From contig NZ_CP061300.1 of assembly GCF_018687635.1 (NCBI RefSeq), positions 1,819,424 through 1,883,423 on the forward strand: a DNA stretch of 64,000 nt, written 5' to 3'. The notes beneath the pieces are model-generated. The model was not told the DNA's origin. It did not search any database and saw nothing but the letters and a program-made list of their open reading frames with translations. Position 1 is the first letter of the stretch; every line of letters starts with the position of its first letter. This document shows positions 56,206-64,000 of the stretch, one piece after another. Made by a program: the position numbers and the translations under genes. Source of the stretch: Polynucleobacter sp. MWH-Braz-FAM2G. Its GTDB lineage: Bacteria > Pseudomonadota > Gammaproteobacteria > Burkholderiales > Burkholderiaceae.

Positions 56206-57216
56206 TTAGGAGCTGAGCGCTCCAGACAGTAATTTAGAAGTGATATCGACTATCGGAATAACTCTGTCATACGCCATCCGAGTTGGTCCTATCACACCAA
56301 GTGTTCCTACTATTTGGCCATCAACACTATAGGGAGCACTGATCACAGCCAGATCTTCATAAGGCAACAAATCACTCTCACCGCCAATAAATATCTGAAC
56401 GCCATCTGCATGACTAGACACATCGAGTAATTGCATGAGCACCGATTTCTGCTCCAACATATCAAACATTTTGCGCAGTTTATCGAGGTTAGAGCTTAAG
56501 TCGCCAACATTCAACAAGCGACGCTCGCCAGACAAGACCATTCCAGCTGCACCTCTATCGTAATCAGAGACGCCACTTTGAAGGGCTAAAGCCATCAAAC
56601 CAGAAATATCAGCACGTAAATTATCTAAGTCTGAAATCAGATGCGCCCGAACTTGATCGAAACTTTTCCCTGCAAACTGGGTATTAATAAAGTTACTTGC
56701 CTCAATCAATTGGCTGGGCGTGTAATCCTGAGTTGTTGGCAAGATGCGATTCTGCACATCGCCATCTGGGGTCACCATGATGAGCAAGATTTTGCCCTCC
56801 CCTAAGCGCAAAAACTCAATATGCTTAAAAACTTGGGTGCGTTTAGGCGTCATCACCACCCCAGCAAAATGGGTCAGGTTGGACAAAATTTGAGCCGCTG
56901 AATTTAAGACTCGCTGTGGAGAGTCAGGTAAAAGCCCTTTTTCCACCTCTCGAGCCGCAATTTCTTCCAAGGGGCGGACTGTCACCATGGTATCCACGAA
57001 TAAACGATAGCCCTTGGGAGTCGGAATGCGACCCGCCGAAGTATGGGGGCTGGTCACCAACCCCATTTCCTCCAAATCAGCCATGACATTACGAATAGTG
57101 GCTGCCGAGATGTCTAAACCCGAGAATCTGGAAAGGGTGCGCGAGCCAATAGGTTGCCCCTCCTCGATATATCGCTCGATGAGGGTTTTCAGCAGTGCGC
57201 GGGAACGTTCGTCCAT
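56206..57216 (-). CDS. hrcA: Heat-inducible transcription repressor HrcA
   Basis: Repressor of 336 residues that binds CIRCE elements of groESL-type operons. It has an N-terminal winged helix ([22 protein letters not shown]) and a GAF-like C-terminal half. No CIRCE repeat is visible upstream of hrcA, grpE or dnaK, so its targets are probably outside the window. It is divergent from nadK with 37 bases between starts. Confidence 0.95.
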   Translation of the reverse strand: MDERSRALLKTLIERYIEEGQPIGSRTLSRFSGLDISAATIRNVMADLEEMGLVTSPHTSAGRIPTPKGYRLFVDTMVTVRPLEEIAAREVEKGLLPDSPQRVLNSAAQILSNLTHFAGVVMTPKRTQVFKHIEFLRLGEGKILLIMVTPDGDVQNRILPTTQDYTPSQLIEASNFINTQFAGKSFDQVRAHLISDLDNLRADISGLMALALQSGVSDYDRGAAGMVLSGERRLLNVGDLSSNLDKLRKMFDMLEQKSVLMQLLDVSSHADGVQIFIGGESDLLPYEDLAVISAPYSVDGQIVGTLGVIGPTRMAYDRVIPIVDITSKLLSGALSS

Positions 57217-57241
57217 GGTGGAAGGGATTTTATGCCTATGG

Positions 57242-57247
57242 TTTAAT
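57242..57247 (+). promoter_or_regulatory. Possible -10 box of nadK, leaderless arrangement
   Basis: TTTAAT (5 of 6 consensus) ends 6 bases before ATG 57254, with no ribosome-binding site. The -35 region matches 3 of 6 bases. Confidence 0.4.
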
Positions 57248-57253
57248 CGTTAT

Positions 57254-58159
57254 ATGTTAAGCCCATCCCCAAATTCCACCAAGAAGGCATTTAGCCGAGT
57301 TGCGCTCGTCGGAAAATTTCATGCGGATGGCATTGATGAGCACCTAAAAGACCTGGCCGTACTAGTCAAAAGCTTGGGATGCGAGGTATTTCTAGAGGCT
57401 GCCACAGCACAACATCTGGATTTAAAAGACTTTCCAATCAAGACCGCAGAGGATTTTGCTGGGGCAATTGATCTGGTTGTCGTTCTTGGAGGCGATGGCA
57501 CGATGTTGGGTATTGGTCGCCAACTAGCGGGTAGCAATGTGCCGCTTGTGGGCATCAATATGGGTCGACTTGGGTATATGACGGATATTCCCATTCAGTC
57601 TGTGCAAACTATCCTCCCCAAAATTATTGCTGGAGACTATGAAGCTGATACTCGCACTCTTCTCGCTGCAGTCGTCATGCGTGATGGTAAAGAAATTAAT
57701 CGCGCTCTGGCATTGAATGATGTTGTTGTAAACCGATCAGGTATTTCTGGAATGGTTGAACTGGCAGTACATGTCAATGGCTCTTTTATGTACAACCAAA
57801 GATCAGATGGCTTAATCGTTTCAACCCCCACTGGCTCAACTGCTTATGCACTCTCAGCTGGTGGCCCTATCTTGCATCCCCATGTGGCAGGTATTTTGCT
57901 GGCGCCAATTGCACCGCACTCGCTTTCTAATCGACCAATCGTTCTACCCCAAGATAGCGTTACCGTGATTGAAGTTGTTGATGGCAGAGAAGTGATTGTC
58001 AATTTTGATATGCAATCTCAAACGAATTTGCAAAGCGGTGACAAGATTGAAGTGCGCCAATCCGACAAAACCATTGCGCTTCTTCATCCAAGCAAACATA
58101 GCGACTACAAAACATTGCGCGAGAAACTGCATTGGAACGAGTACCCATCGACATTCTAA
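57254..58159 (+). CDS. nadK: NAD kinase
   Basis: Phosphorylates NAD to NADP. From ATG 57254 it has 301 residues, the usual length. It shows [10 protein letters not shown] (about 76-85) and the [17 protein letters not shown] and S-A-G-G-P-I segments, all diagnostic. A longer in-frame start at 57014 falls inside the opposite-strand hrcA gene and was rejected. recN follows on the same strand after 26 bases. Confidence 0.96.
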   Translation: MLSPSPNSTKKAFSRVALVGKFHADGIDEHLKDLAVLVKSLGCEVFLEAATAQHLDLKDFPIKTAEDFAGAIDLVVVLGGDGTMLGIGRQLAGSNVPLVGINMGRLGYMTDIPIQSVQTILPKIIAGDYEADTRTLLAAVVMRDGKEINRALALNDVVVNRSGISGMVELAVHVNGSFMYNQRSDGLIVSTPTGSTAYALSAGGPILHPHVAGILLAPIAPHSLSNRPIVLPQDSVTVIEVVDGREVIVNFDMQSQTNLQSGDKIEVRQSDKTIALLHPSKHSDYKTLREKLHWNEYPSTF

Positions 58160-58185
58160 TGTCGAGTTTTTTGCTACGCTAATAC

Positions 58186-59856
58186 ATGCTTCAAACTATC
58201 TCACTTCGTGACTTTGTCATTGTTGATCAGCTTGAATTAGATTTTTCTTCGGGCTTTACGGTGCTTACTGGTGAAACCGGCGCTGGTAAATCCATCCTAC
58301 TTGATGCACTTGGCTTAGTGCTTGGCGAACGCGCCGATAGTAGCCAAATTCGCGAGGGCAGCAATCGAGCAGAAATTTCTGCGCTCTTTCGTATTGACCC
58401 TGAGCAAGTGAAATCTTTTAACCATTGGTTGGATGAGCAAGGCTTCCCTCTAGAAGATGAAGGTCGAAGCTTACTTCTCAAAAGAACGGTCGAATCCAAT
58501 GGTCGTAGCCGCGCCTTTATTAATGGAAGCGTAGCTACCTTAACCCAATTATGCGAAGCAGGCGACCAACTTGTCGATATTCACGGGCAACATGCACATC
58601 AACTTTTATTAAAGGGTGGAGCACAACGAGAACTTCTTGATCGTCATGCAGGCTTAATACCGCTTGCGACAGAAGTTTCCCAATCATTTAAAATTGTTGC
58701 CGAATCCCGACGCCGTTTGGAGCAAGCTGAAAACGCTGGTCAGGATATCGAACGCGAACGAGAGCGTCTTGAGTGGCAACTTGAAGAGTTAACTGAGCTC
58801 TCACCACAAGAAGGTGAATGGACAAGCATTCAAAGTGAGCATGCAAAACTAGCTAATGGCGCCAAACTGATTGAAGGTTGCCAAGAGGCTATTAATACTT
58901 TAAGTGATGCAGACAATTCGCTTGCATCTAGCTTAACTAAAGTTTGCAGTTCTATTGATTCATTAGTTGCACATGACTCAGGTCTTAGTGATATTAGCCA
59001 AGCGCTTGAATCAGCCAACATACAATTAGACGAAGCTATTCATGGTCTCAATCGCTATCTTCAAAAGCTTGATTTAGATCCAGCCCGACTAGCGCAAGTC
59101 GAGGAACGCATGCAAGTCCTGCACAGCACTGCAAGGAAATATCGCACCGAACCTGACGAGCTTCCAAAGCTTCTAACTGAAACCTCAGAACGCTTAGACG
59201 CACTGACAGCCTCGCAAAATATTGATGCTCTCCGTGAAAAAGTAAAGCAAGAAGAGGCCGCTTATCTCAAGTTAGCTAAACAGCTCTCACAAAAACGCGC
59301 CCAAGCATCATCCAATCTAAGCAAGCTTGTCACAGAGGCTATGCAAGATTTATCTATGGCAGGCGGCCGTCTTGAGATCACTTTAGTGCCACTTTCTGAG
59401 GGCGGATCACATGGTCTAGAACAAATAGAATTCTTAGTAGCAGGGCATGCTGGAAGCACCCCTCGACCACTTGCAAAAGTAGCCTCTGGTGGGGAATTGG
59501 CGCGTATCAGCCTAGCAATCAGCGTCATCACCAGCAAGGCTTCATTTATGCCCACACTCATTTTTGATGAAGTGGATGCTGGCATTGGCGGAGCAGTAGC
59601 CGAAACTGTCGGGAAACTCTTGCACCAGCTAGGTCAGTCACATCAAATTTTATGTGTCACTCACTTACCGCAAGTAGCAGCACAAGGCAATCACCACTTT
59701 AAGGTCAGCAAATCACAAAGTGGTGAGAAGACGGTCTCGCAAGTACAGATCTTGGGCAGGGCTGAGCGCGTTGAAGAGGTTGCACGTATGCTGGGTGGCG
59801 CCACGATTACGGATACCACCCGACGTCACGCACGCGAATTACTAGAGCAAAACTAA
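58186..59856 (+). CDS. recN: DNA repair protein RecN
   Basis: SMC-like ATPase of 556 residues involved in double-strand break repair. Walker A is G-E-T-G-A-G-K-S (29-36), a central coiled coil spans about 150-380, and the C-terminal signature/Walker B region has A-S-G-G-E-L-A-R-I-S and L-I-F-D-E-V-D-A-G-I-G-G. No LexA-box-like operator is obvious in the 26 bases upstream, so SOS control is not evident. It is convergent with glnE. Confidence 0.96.
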   Translation: MLQTISLRDFVIVDQLELDFSSGFTVLTGETGAGKSILLDALGLVLGERADSSQIREGSNRAEISALFRIDPEQVKSFNHWLDEQGFPLEDEGRSLLLKRTVESNGRSRAFINGSVATLTQLCEAGDQLVDIHGQHAHQLLLKGGAQRELLDRHAGLIPLATEVSQSFKIVAESRRRLEQAENAGQDIERERERLEWQLEELTELSPQEGEWTSIQSEHAKLANGAKLIEGCQEAINTLSDADNSLASSLTKVCSSIDSLVAHDSGLSDISQALESANIQLDEAIHGLNRYLQKLDLDPARLAQVEERMQVLHSTARKYRTEPDELPKLLTETSERLDALTASQNIDALREKVKQEEAAYLKLAKQLSQKRAQASSNLSKLVTEAMQDLSMAGGRLEITLVPLSEGGSHGLEQIEFLVAGHAGSTPRPLAKVASGGELARISLAISVITSKASFMPTLIFDEVDAGIGGAVAETVGKLLHQLGQSHQILCVTHLPQVAAQGNHHFKVSKSQSGEKTVSQVQILGRAERVEEVARMLGGATITDTTRRHARELLEQN

Positions 59857-59892
59857 CGAAGTTTGTGTGATCTTCTGAGGCATTAAGCCACG

Positions 59893-62706
59893 CTAGGCAC
59901 TATCAGAAGATGCATTAAAAATTTGCAGCCAAAGCGCTTGCACTACATCTTTAGCAGCGATTAACTGGTGCTCATTTTCTAGATTAATACGAGTCTTTTC
60001 AGCCCCGTCTAAGCGCAGACGATGTTGACGCGCCCTCAGCAATCGATAGGCATCTCCTACAGAATGAGCAAGGTCTAACGAGATTAAACCTGCCTCACCA
60101 GCAATTCTGAGTAATGCGATATTGCCAAGATTGCCAAGTAGCTGAGGATATTGATGTGCATAAGCTAGCACCAGAAACTGCACAATAAACTCAATATCGA
60201 CCATGCCACCAGAATCATGCTTGAGATCAAACTCTGTGTCCGTATTGGGATGGCCAGCATGCACCTTACGTCGCATCTCTAAAATTTCAAATCGAAGATG
60301 TTCAATGTTCCGTTTCTGACTTAACACCTCGGAGCGTACTGAGTCAAAAAAGTTGCCTACATTTGAATTGCCTGCAGAAAAACGGGCTCTAGTTAGAGCC
60401 TGATGCTCCCAGACCCAAGCGGCATTATCACCTTCGCGGAGTTGGTATTTTTTAAAAGCATCGGCATTCGTAACCAAAAAACCAGCTGATCCGTTCGGGC
60501 GAAGACGAGTATCTATTTCAAATAAGCTACCTGTAGATGTATATGCAGTTAGCCAGTTAATCATTCGCTTAGCCAGTAACGCATAGACCTCCTGCGCAGC
60601 ATAGTCAGAATCCTCGGCTTGATACAAAAATACGAGATCCAAATCAGAGGCATAGCCCAATTCTTTTCCCCCCAATTTGCCATAAGCGATGATGGCAAAT
60701 GGCGGAATGACTTCGGAAGATAATTCAAATTTTTTGGCCACCCCAGGCCAGACACGCTCAAACGTGGTTTGCAAAATTAAGTCCGCAAGCGCAGACAAAT
60801 GGTCGCTCACCTTTTCTACTGGCAAAGCCTGTTTTATCCCGATTCCTAAATCCGCCAACAAGGTAATAAAGGTTTCGTTGTGATGAACAACACGCAGGAT
60901 ATCCATAGCCTGTTCAGAGCCATCATCCGCAGACATCACATCATCTAACCTCATGTTGAGATTGGACTTTACTTCTGCCCAATATTTCTCTGGATTATCA
61001 ATTAATGCCCTCTCAATTTGCGAGTTCAGCAAGTGATCGAGCAAATGGGGATGGCGGGTTAAATATTGGGCTCCCCACTGTGACGCTTTTAGTAACTCCA
61101 ATACATTAGACAAAGCCTTTGGGTATTCAGCCAAAATTGAAAGATAAGCACTGCGCCTAGCTATAGCCTCAAGCAAGTCAAAGAAACTCAATAAGGTATG
61201 ATCCGCATCAATTGGGCTAGCGCCATTACTCTGCAGATTGCGTGCAGCGCTACACATCAAATTGTCGACAATTAAACGACTCTTCTCAGGCAAGAGTTTT
61301 TGCTTTGGGCTATCAACCCACGCCTCCCAACGAAGAAACGATTCAGGAAAAAAAGATTTGTCTGGAGCCCAGTTGTTTGCTAAAGGCGTAATTTCAAGGC
61401 GTGCATCATCATCTAATAAAAAGGCTTTTTCAAAAAGCTGTGCCACATTATTTTGATGACGATCAAGTTCAGCAATAAATGAACTTACTGGCGTATTTAA
61501 ACCTTGCATCGAAATCGCCAAGCGTGAACGGGCCTCAGCATCGTCGGGAAAATAATGGGTTTGCTGGTCATCCCACACCTGAATCCGGTGCTCTAATCGC
61601 CTCAAGAAAACATAGGCTTCTTGCAGAGACTCCACTTCATCCGCGTTCAAGATGCCATTTTGCTTAATAAGCTCTAATACCTCCAAGCTTGGGCGCACTC
61701 TAAAGCGAGGATCAGTACCACCACGCATCAGTTGGAACATTTGCGCTAAAAACTCAATCTCTCGAATGCCACCACGTCCCAACTTAATATCTCGTGAGCG
61801 CCCCTGATGACCAGAAGAGCGCTTCTCCGCTTCTGCTTTAATTTGCGCATGCAAATCTCGAATAGCTGCAATCACGCCGTAATCTAAATATCGGCGATAC
61901 ACAAAAGGACGAATCAATTGATCTAATTCTTTTTGGCAATGAGCAAAATCTGGAGAGTTCGGCAAAGGCGCAATCAATCTGCCCTTAATCCATGCGTAAC
62001 GCTCCCACTCTCTCCCCTGAACCAAAAGATACTCTTCTAGCATATCGAGACTACATACAAGGGGTCCAGAGTCCCCATTGGGACGAAGGCGCATATCTAC
62101 TCTGAATACAAAACCATTGGCATCATGCTCAGCAAGTAATCTAATGAGGCTTTTACCCATTCGGGTAAACCACTCCTGATAAGACAAACTTTTTGGGGCA
62201 CCGTTAGTTTCACCATCGTGCTCATATAAAAATATTAAGTCGATATCAGATGAAAGATTCAATTCCAAGCCACCTAATTTACCCATTCCAACAACCATTA
62301 ACGGCATTTCAGAATTTGTGGTTCGACTCCAAGGTAGGCCAAAGCGATTTTTCAGATCCTCGCGGACAAATGCAATCGATGCAGAGACTGCTAATTCAGC
62401 AAAATGGCTTAGCGCATGTGTAACCTCTTGAAGGTCGGCCATGCCATTTAAATCCCGAAATGCCACCCACAACATTAAGCGCTGTCTTGCCAAGCGCAAA
62501 TTGGACATCCATAAGACCTCATCCCGCTCTTCAACTTGCTGGTATACAGAACAGTCATTCAGCAAATGCTGAATACCCTCTATGTCGATTTTTTTCCGCC
62601 CCTGAATACGAAGCCATTCAAGCCACTCGGGGTGCGCACCGAGCCAGCGTCGAGCATAGGTTGAGTGTTGCTCTAGAAAATCAATCTGTTGGGAAAATTC
62701 ATCCAT
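59893..62706 (-). CDS. glnE: Glutamine synthetase adenylyltransferase/adenylyl-removing enzyme
   Basis: Bifunctional GlnE of 937 residues that switches glutamine synthetase on and off by adenylylation. It has two nucleotidyltransferase halves, each with a G-K-L-G-G-x-E-L motif and D-x-D pair: S-S-D-I-D-L-I-F (N-terminal half, deadenylylating) and A-S-D-L-D-L-V-F (C-terminal half, adenylylating). An internal helical regulatory segment and a C-terminal GlnE-type domain complete it. TAAGAT ends 6 bases before ATG 62706. glnA and glnB are outside the window. Confidence 0.96.
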   Translation of the reverse strand: MDEFSQQIDFLEQHSTYARRWLGAHPEWLEWLRIQGRKKIDIEGIQHLLNDCSVYQQVEERDEVLWMSNLRLARQRLMLWVAFRDLNGMADLQEVTHALSHFAELAVSASIAFVREDLKNRFGLPWSRTTNSEMPLMVVGMGKLGGLELNLSSDIDLIFLYEHDGETNGAPKSLSYQEWFTRMGKSLIRLLAEHDANGFVFRVDMRLRPNGDSGPLVCSLDMLEEYLLVQGREWERYAWIKGRLIAPLPNSPDFAHCQKELDQLIRPFVYRRYLDYGVIAAIRDLHAQIKAEAEKRSSGHQGRSRDIKLGRGGIREIEFLAQMFQLMRGGTDPRFRVRPSLEVLELIKQNGILNADEVESLQEAYVFLRRLEHRIQVWDDQQTHYFPDDAEARSRLAISMQGLNTPVSSFIAELDRHQNNVAQLFEKAFLLDDDARLEITPLANNWAPDKSFFPESFLRWEAWVDSPKQKLLPEKSRLIVDNLMCSAARNLQSNGASPIDADHTLLSFFDLLEAIARRSAYLSILAEYPKALSNVLELLKASQWGAQYLTRHPHLLDHLLNSQIERALIDNPEKYWAEVKSNLNMRLDDVMSADDGSEQAMDILRVVHHNETFITLLADLGIGIKQALPVEKVSDHLSALADLILQTTFERVWPGVAKKFELSSEVIPPFAIIAYGKLGGKELGYASDLDLVFLYQAEDSDYAAQEVYALLAKRMINWLTAYTSTGSLFEIDTRLRPNGSAGFLVTNADAFKKYQLREGDNAAWVWEHQALTRARFSAGNSNVGNFFDSVRSEVLSQKRNIEHLRFEILEMRRKVHAGHPNTDTEFDLKHDSGGMVDIEFIVQFLVLAYAHQYPQLLGNLGNIALLRIAGEAGLISLDLAHSVGDAYRLLRARQHRLRLDGAEKTRINLENEHQLIAAKDVVQALWLQIFNASSDSA

Positions 62707-62712
62707 CCCCCC

Positions 62713-62718
62713 ATCTTA
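62713..62718 (-). promoter_or_regulatory. Possible -10 box of glnE, leaderless arrangement
   Basis: TAAGAT (4 of 6) ends 6 bases before the glnE ATG across a G6 run. The G-run so close to the ATG is too near to be a normal ribosome-binding site. The -35 region is weak. Confidence 0.3.
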
Positions 62719-62746
62719 ATCCGACCTAGAAGACCTAGCCAGAAGC

Positions 62747-62776
62747 TTGGCGATGAAGCCAAGGCTGACGGATAAT
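62747..62776 (+). promoter_or_regulatory. Predicted promoter of the YhdP-family gene, leaderless arrangement
   Basis: TTGGCG (62747-62752), an 18-base spacer and GATAAT (62771-62776); the -10 box ends 7 bases before ATG 62784 and no Shine-Dalgarno sequence is seen. Confidence 0.45.
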
Positions 62777-62783
62777 AGATGCC

Positions 62784-64000
62784 ATGCTGCAAAATATTAT
62801 CCCTCCTCGCCTCAAGAGCGTGTTTGCTAAACGTCCTCAAGGGTTGGGTGGGACGTGGCGCAAGCGAGCCCTGATATTGGCAGGATTTGTCTTAGTACTT
62901 TTTGTGCTGGGTCATATAGGGGTGCGTTTTGTACTTTGGCCACAAATCGAGAAATCCAAAGCATCAATTGAGAAAGTTCTGAGCGCCCGTCTCGGAACTG
63001 AAGTCACAATGGATTCCTTACAGGTTTCATGGACAGGCATTAGGCCCGACTTTGAAATTGAAGGCCTTCGCTTCAGTGGCCCCGATAAAACAAAACCCCC
63101 ACTCTCCATTCAGAAGATTAATGGACAACTTAGCTGGGCATCCTTTTATCATCTTGCGCCCTATTTCCATGAACTTAATGTTGAAAGCGCTGAAATTTAT
63201 GCTCAACGCAATAGCAATGGAAAAATCACCATTGCCGGCATTTCAGTTGATGGAAACACCAATGACTATTCAGCAGAAAATTGGCTTTTTGCGCAAAACG
63301 ATATTCGCATTAGTGACGTTCAATTATTTTGGGATGACCAACTCAAAAAGAAAGCAATTGCTTCGATAGAGATTAAAAATCTTTCCCTTAGCAATGGCAT
63401 ACGCAGTCATACAGGCTCATTAAGCGCAATCACACCCTGGACCAAAGACCCTGTCTCGGCAGAGATTGACTTGGTTCATCATATTGGTGGTCAAGCTGGC
63501 AATTGGCGCGATTGGATTGGCACTATCTCATGGAGCCTAAATGAACTTCAACTCGGTCAAATTGCAAAAGAATTTGTTCTACCTCTTAATACCTTGACAG
63601 GAGTATTGAACTCCAAAGGGAAATTAAAAATCGATAACGGCAAGCCAGATGGTGGAGAGGTTTATCTCGCTGCTGATAATTTAACTCTGCAACTCTCCAA
63701 AGGCGAAGATGCGATTGCGCTCGGAAGGCTTGAAACCAATCTCACCCAAGAAACTGATGGTGGCTTGATATCGATCACAACCAAAACCTTTGCTTGGCGT
63801 GACTTTGACAGCCCCAAATCAACCCCGCTTGAGAATTTAAGTCCAATGACATTCCGCTGGAGGCCACCAGCTGGTGACGGAGAAATTAAAGAATTTGGCT
63901 TCTCATCACCTAAGATCCTTGTTGAAGATGTAGCTCTGTTTGCCCTTAATCTTCCGCTGTCGAAAAAAGTTCATCAATGGATTAAAGCTTCACAGGCTGA
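62784..64000 (+). CDS. YhdP-family (AsmA-like) membrane protein, 3' end cut by window edge
   Basis: At least 405 residues, open at the right edge. After a basic N-terminus (K-R-P-Q-G-L-G-G-T-W-R-K-R) there is one transmembrane helix at about 29-50, then a long predicted periplasmic region with repeated amphipathic beta-strands, including L-S-A-R-L-G-T-E-V-T-M-D-S-L-Q-V-S-W and the D-F-E-I-E-G-L-R-F segment typical of YhdP/DUF3971. Such AsmA-like proteins bridge inner and outer membranes and move phospholipids. Full members exceed 1200 residues, so most of it is outside. Divergent from glnE. Confidence 0.88.
   Translation, partial: MLQNIIPPRLKSVFAKRPQGLGGTWRKRALILAGFVLVLFVLGHIGVRFVLWPQIEKSKASIEKVLSARLGTEVTMDSLQVSWTGIRPDFEIEGLRFSGPDKTKPPLSIQKINGQLSWASFYHLAPYFHELNVESAEIYAQRNSNGKITIAGISVDGNTNDYSAENWLFAQNDIRISDVQLFWDDQLKKKAIASIEIKNLSLSNGIRSHTGSLSAITPWTKDPVSAEIDLVHHIGGQAGNWRDWIGTISWSLNELQLGQIAKEFVLPLNTLTGVLNSKGKLKIDNGKPDGGEVYLAADNLTLQLSKGEDAIALGRLETNLTQETDGGLISITTKTFAWRDFDSPKSTPLENLSPMTFRWRPPAGDGEIKEFGFSSPKILVEDVALFALNLPLSKKVHQWIKASQA

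Noticed and set aside
54299..57253. CIRCE operator (HrcA site) upstream of hrcA, grpE or dnaK
   Set aside because: No TTAGCACTC-N9-GAGTGCTAA-like repeat is seen; the sigma-32 promoters explain heat control.
59870..59911. Inverted repeat ATCTTCTGA/TCAGAAGAT between recN and glnE
   Set aside because: The 24-base loop is long, there is no T-run and it covers the glnE stop codon; probably chance.
1..64000. tRNA, rRNA, CRISPR arrays, insertion sequences, prophage, toxin-antitoxin or defence genes
   Set aside because: Scanned all intergenic gaps; they are short and hold only promoters, hairpins and ribosome-binding sites. Every sizeable coding frame belongs to a housekeeping or common accessory family.

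Overview
The window looks like chromosomal core sequence of a betaproteobacterium of the Burkholderiales. The compact gene packing, modest GC, DUF3579 protein, HrcA-NadK-RecN and HemH-GrpE-DnaK-DnaJ neighbourhoods and the style of the proteins point to the Polynucleobacter lineage. The genus is an inference from remembered family resemblance, not from a search. I see no rRNA, tRNA, CRISPR array, prophage, integrase, transposase or insertion sequence. No stretch without a gene exceeds 300 bases; the longest is about 286 bases (35156-35441), upstream of a cold-shock gene.

Layout. 1-11.3 kb: valS (cut by the left edge), galU, a convergent alaS with an overlapping TusA-like gene, a tctBA tricarboxylate-transporter pair, glnS and a YeeZ-like SDR. 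11.4-18.5 kb: a flavin/2Fe-2S reductase, argD, and a complete Liv-type ABC importer (livK, livHMGF) on the minus strand. 18.5-30.7 kb: ispH and slpA, then divergent radC-rpmB-rpmG, a fatty-acid desaturase, an RsmB-type methyltransferase, purN, and the forward run ribF-ileS-lspA-coaBC-dut. 30.7-35.2 kb: an APC permease and the clpS-clpA operon, which ends in a small histone-H1-like gene. 35.4-40.4 kb: a cold-shock gene, a DUF192 protein, a secreted hydrolase, ppnP, argG, argF, a DUF3579 protein and rpsT. 40.5-51.1 kb: murJ, a SirB1-type protein, dedA, miaA, purM, and the forward run PerM-like permease, hda, HAD phosphatase, pcnB, folK, panB. 51.1-64 kb: the heat-shock block hrcA-hemH-grpE-dnaK-dnaJ (minus), divergent nadK and recN, glnE, and a YhdP-family gene cut by the right edge.

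How the genes work together. Four aminoacyl-tRNA synthetases (Val, Ala, Gln, Ile), tRNA and rRNA modification (miaA, RsmB-like), ribosomal proteins L28, L33 and S20, and protein quality control (ClpAS, DnaKJ-GrpE, SlpA) make this a translation and proteostasis region. Scattered arginine genes (argD, argF, argG), purine genes (purM, purN) and cofactor genes (ribF, coaBC, panB, folK, nadK, hemH) fill the rest.

The most interesting signals are regulatory. grpE and dnaK each carry a near-ideal sigma-32 promoter with the same 13-nt spacer, separated by a terminator. About ten first-of-operon genes have a -10-like box ending only 5-7 nt before the start codon and no Shine-Dalgarno sequence, which suggests many leaderless mRNAs. 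Several operons use 4-base ATGA stop/start overlaps.
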